This document shows positions 7,163 through 8,998 of a stretch of DNA of 8,998 nt, piece after piece. Within the stretch, counting starts at the first letter, position 1, and the number at the start of each line of letters is the position of its first letter. The stretch is from Streptococcus sp. (GTDB lineage: Bacteria; Bacillota; Bacilli; Lactobacillales; Aerococcaceae), in assembly GCA_015264885.1 (NCBI GenBank), contig JABZYY010000043.1:1-8998 (forward strand), written 5' to 3'. The notes below the pieces were generated by a model that worked only from the letters and a program-made list of their open reading frames with translations, was not told the origin of the DNA and made no database searches. The translations under genes were made by a program, and so were the position numbers.

Positions 7163-7768
7163 TTAATCGTTTAATAAATGTGATTGTTCGCGACGTGATA
7201 AGAAACGAGTTCCTTTTGGAATATATAGCGAACGTTTCACGTAAATTGGTGTTACTAAAAGTACGAGTGTCACTACTAATGTCACAACAAAGTTCATTCC
7301 AAAGCCGAAGAAACCTTGTGCTAAGGCTACTTTATCAGCTGAGAATAACGATGGTGCACCTATGGCTGTACCAATCGCATGCATACCATAGCTCACAAAT
7401 GTTGCAATCAAGCTTGCTGTAACGACATTTAATGTTGTTGAAGACGTACGAGCATTGAAGGCTGTACGAACCGTGTTACGAGCAAAGAATCCTGCAACAC
7501 CCACGAAACCGTATGCCATCACAGAATCGTGGAAAGGAACCATAAAATATCCTGCTCCGCTTGGGTGAATGAACATATGGATGACACCAAACAAGGTGCT
7601 CGCAATACATCCCCATACTAATCCGCGACGTAATGCCACGAAGATTAATGGGATAATCGCAAGGTCTACGACAAATGGAAGTGCCTCTTGTGGGATAAAC
7701 GATAATACCGCACTTACCACAACGGCTCCAAGTACTTCAAGTAAGATTTTAACTGCTTTTGAATTCAT
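7163..7768 (-). CDS. thiT: ECF transporter S component, ThiT-like (thiamine uptake)
   Basis: This 201-residue integral membrane protein resembles ThiT, the substrate-binding S component that works with a shared energy-coupling module (EcfA, EcfA', EcfT) to import thiamine. Six hydrophobic segments are visible. Family traits are DLAIIPLIFVALRRGLVWG (about 35-53), FGVIHMFIH and the segment around Asp81 to Gly93, which aligns with EYILAF..GLAG of the lactococcal protein. By my alignment from memory, His130 and Asn159 correspond to known thiamine-contacting residues, but Asp81 replaces a Glu and the usual aromatic contact residues are not evident (the only Trp is Trp52), so substrate is less sure than family. 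ATG at 7768 has AAGGAG 6 bases upstream and lies 20 bp after the RNase J stop. No TPP-riboswitch-like sequence precedes it. Confidence 0.78.
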   Translation of the reverse strand: MNSKAVKILLEVLGAVVVSAVLSFIPQEALPFVVDLAIIPLIFVALRRGLVWGCIASTLFGVIHMFIHPSGAGYFMVPFHDSVMAYGFVGVAGFFARNTVRTAFNARTSSTTLNVVTASLIATFVSYGMHAIGTAIGAPSLFSADKVALAQGFFGFGMNFVVTLVVTLVLLVTPIYVKRSLYIPKGTRFLSRREQSHLLND

Positions 7769-7788
7769 TCTAATCTCCTTAAATCCAA

Positions 7789-8998
7789 TTATTTCTTATA
7801 GTTAGAAGCTTCCATAATCATCGGTAAGATGACTGGGCGACGTTTTGTTTTATCGAATAAGTAACGACTTAATGCGTCTCTGACTTCTTGTTTGAGGCGT
7901 GGCCATTCGAAATCATCACTTGCCAAGTTTTCTTCGACAACTTCTGTCACAATCTTTTGCGCTTCTGTTAAAAGTTCTTCACTCGTCTTCATATACACGA
8001 ATCCGCGTGAAATAATTTGTGGCCCGCTAAGAATTTTTCCTAGACGTCTTGAAATCGTCACAACGGCTACGAATACACCGTCTTCTGATAGAATCTTACG
8101 GTCTTTTAGAACGATATTTCCAATATCTCCCACACCGATTCCGTCTACTAAAACATTTCCTGCTGGTACTTGTCCAGTAACACTCATACGGCCATTTTCG
8201 ATTTCCACGACATCTCCTTTACCAGGAATGAAGATGTTTTTATATGGAATTCCTAATTCGTTCGCAAGTTCTGCATGCGCTAAGAGGCTACGATACTCCC
8301 CTTGAACTGGGATAAAGAATGTTGGTTGAAGTAAATTCATCATCAACTTCAAGTCGTTTGGAGTTGCGTGCCCACTTGATTTCTTGCTGTTAGCCATTTC
8401 GAACACTTCCGCATCCGCACGGTAGATTAAGTCTTTTGTGCGAGCGATTTGTGTTTCCATTGCCACTGATGGAGTTGTTGCAATATACACTAAGTCGCCT
8501 TCGTGTAAGTTCACTTGACGGTGACGTCCAAGCGCCATCTTTTGCAAGGCTTTAATTGGCTCTCCAGCATTTCCAGTTTCAAGGATTACTAATTCATCAT
8601 CGGCTAATTTCTTCATTTGATTGAAGTTCACGATTAACTCTTTATCTGGAACTGTTAATTTATTCAAGCTTAATGCGATATTGACGATTTCTTCAAGCTC
8701 AGATCCTGTTAGGAAAATCTTGCGGCCTGACTCGTAAGCAGCATTAATGACTTGTTGAATACGTAAAATATTACTTGCAACGCAGGCAACGATAATTCGG
8801 CCTTCTGCATTCATGAATGTTTCTAGCATCGTTTCAGCCACTTTACGGTCGCTGACGTTTTCGACAGTGCTTTCTGCGTCACTTGAATCGCTAAGTAGTG
8901 CTAATACATAGTCTTCACCTACGTCTGCGATACGTCCAAAGTTTGTTTGATATTCCACTGCTGCACTTTGGTCGAACTTGAAGTCCCCAGTGTACACA
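7789..8998 (-). CDS. rnjB: Ribonuclease J2-type, partial (N-terminal part beyond the window)
   Basis: These are the last 403 or so codons of a beta-CASP metallo-beta-lactamase ribonuclease that matures and degrades RNA; about 150-160 residues, including the HxHxDH metal motif, lie beyond the right edge. There is no start here: the first codon read is an internal valine of VYTGDFKFD. Visible landmarks (counted from that Val) are the metal-binding Asp5, ASNILRIQQ at 74-82, TGNAGEP at 141-147, SSGHA at 207-211, PVQGEYR at 230-236 and the C-terminal dimerisation/tail region. Compared with RNase J1, the first His of HxSGH is Lys206 and the His of PVHGEYR is Gln232; such losses are typical of the less active J2 partner that forms a complex with J1. 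The symbol follows the J2 reading. A ThiT-like gene follows 20 bp later. Confidence 0.88.
   Translation of the reverse strand, partial: VYTGDFKFDQSAAVEYQTNFGRIADVGEDYVLALLSDSSDAESTVENVSDRKVAETMLETFMNAEGRIIVACVASNILRIQQVINAAYESGRKIFLTGSELEEIVNIALSLNKLTVPDKELIVNFNQMKKLADDELVILETGNAGEPIKALQKMALGRHRQVNLHEGDLVYIATTPSVAMETQIARTKDLIYRADAEVFEMANSKKSSGHATPNDLKLMMNLLQPTFFIPVQGEYRSLLAHAELANELGIPYKNIFIPGKGDVVEIENGRMSVTGQVPAGNVLVDGIGVGDIGNIVLKDRKILSEDGVFVAVVTISRRLGKILSGPQIISRGFVYMKTSEELLTEAQKIVTEVVEENLASDDFEWPRLKQEVRDALSRYLFDKTKRRPVILPMIMEASNYKK

Noticed and set aside
7090..7422. 110-residue plus-strand open frame
   Set aside because: It runs antisense through the start of cls, the terminator hairpin and the end of the ThiT-like gene; composition rich in Leu, Arg and Ser with no domain.
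7892..8305. 137-residue plus-strand open frame
   Set aside because: It lies wholly inside the RNase J gene on the opposite strand, has no recognisable domain and Ser/Thr/Arg-rich composition typical of an antisense shadow.

Overview
The window looks like a chromosomal segment of a low-GC Gram-positive bacterium of the order Lactobacillales (Enterococcus/Granulicatella/Streptococcus-like). The evidence is the order of V-type ATPase genes matching the Enterococcus hirae ntp operon, strong AGGAGG-type ribosome binding sites, sigma-A-type promoters, Gram-positive LexA (DinR) boxes, an RNase J2-type nuclease and an ECF thiamine-type S component. I cannot fix the genus from sequence alone.

Left part (1-4624, all minus strand): the promoter-proximal half of a Na+-type V-ATPase operon, read right to left as ntpF - ntpI - ntpK - ntpE - ntpC - ntpG. 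ntpG is cut by the left edge, and the catalytic subunits A, B and D would lie beyond it. The operon has a clear promoter (TTGAAT-17-TATAAT). Its genes overlap or are separated by 11-17 bp, so they are probably one transcript with translational coupling. ntpF and ntpE form the peripheral stator, ntpI and ntpK the membrane ion path, and ntpC and ntpG the central stalk. The ion-site residues of ntpK match the Na+ site known from E. hirae.

Middle (4625-5635): a lone plus-strand gene for a 114-residue protein I do not recognise with certainty, driven by a promoter carrying two LexA-type boxes (one in the -35/-10 spacer, one just after the start site). It is therefore probably an SOS-response gene; its C-terminal half has a weak YolD-like look. 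Downstream is a 519-bp non-coding interval unusually dense in dyad symmetry: two overlapping operator-like palindromes, a perfect 40-bp palindrome, a 15-bp terminator stem, three hairpins that could be closed into one multibranch structure, the terminator of the convergent cls gene, and a large imperfect inverted repeat abutting the cls stop codon and flanked by degenerate 18-bp direct repeats. That last object looks like a small non-coding element, and with the SOS gene it is the most interesting part of the window.

Right part (5636-8998, minus strand): a partial RNase J2-type gene (N-terminal half beyond the right edge), then a ThiT-family S component 20 bp downstream and probably co-transcribed, then a terminator-like hairpin, then a cardiolipin synthase whose start I place at 7096. 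Together these concern RNA turnover, vitamin uptake and membrane lipid synthesis; I see no single pathway joining them.
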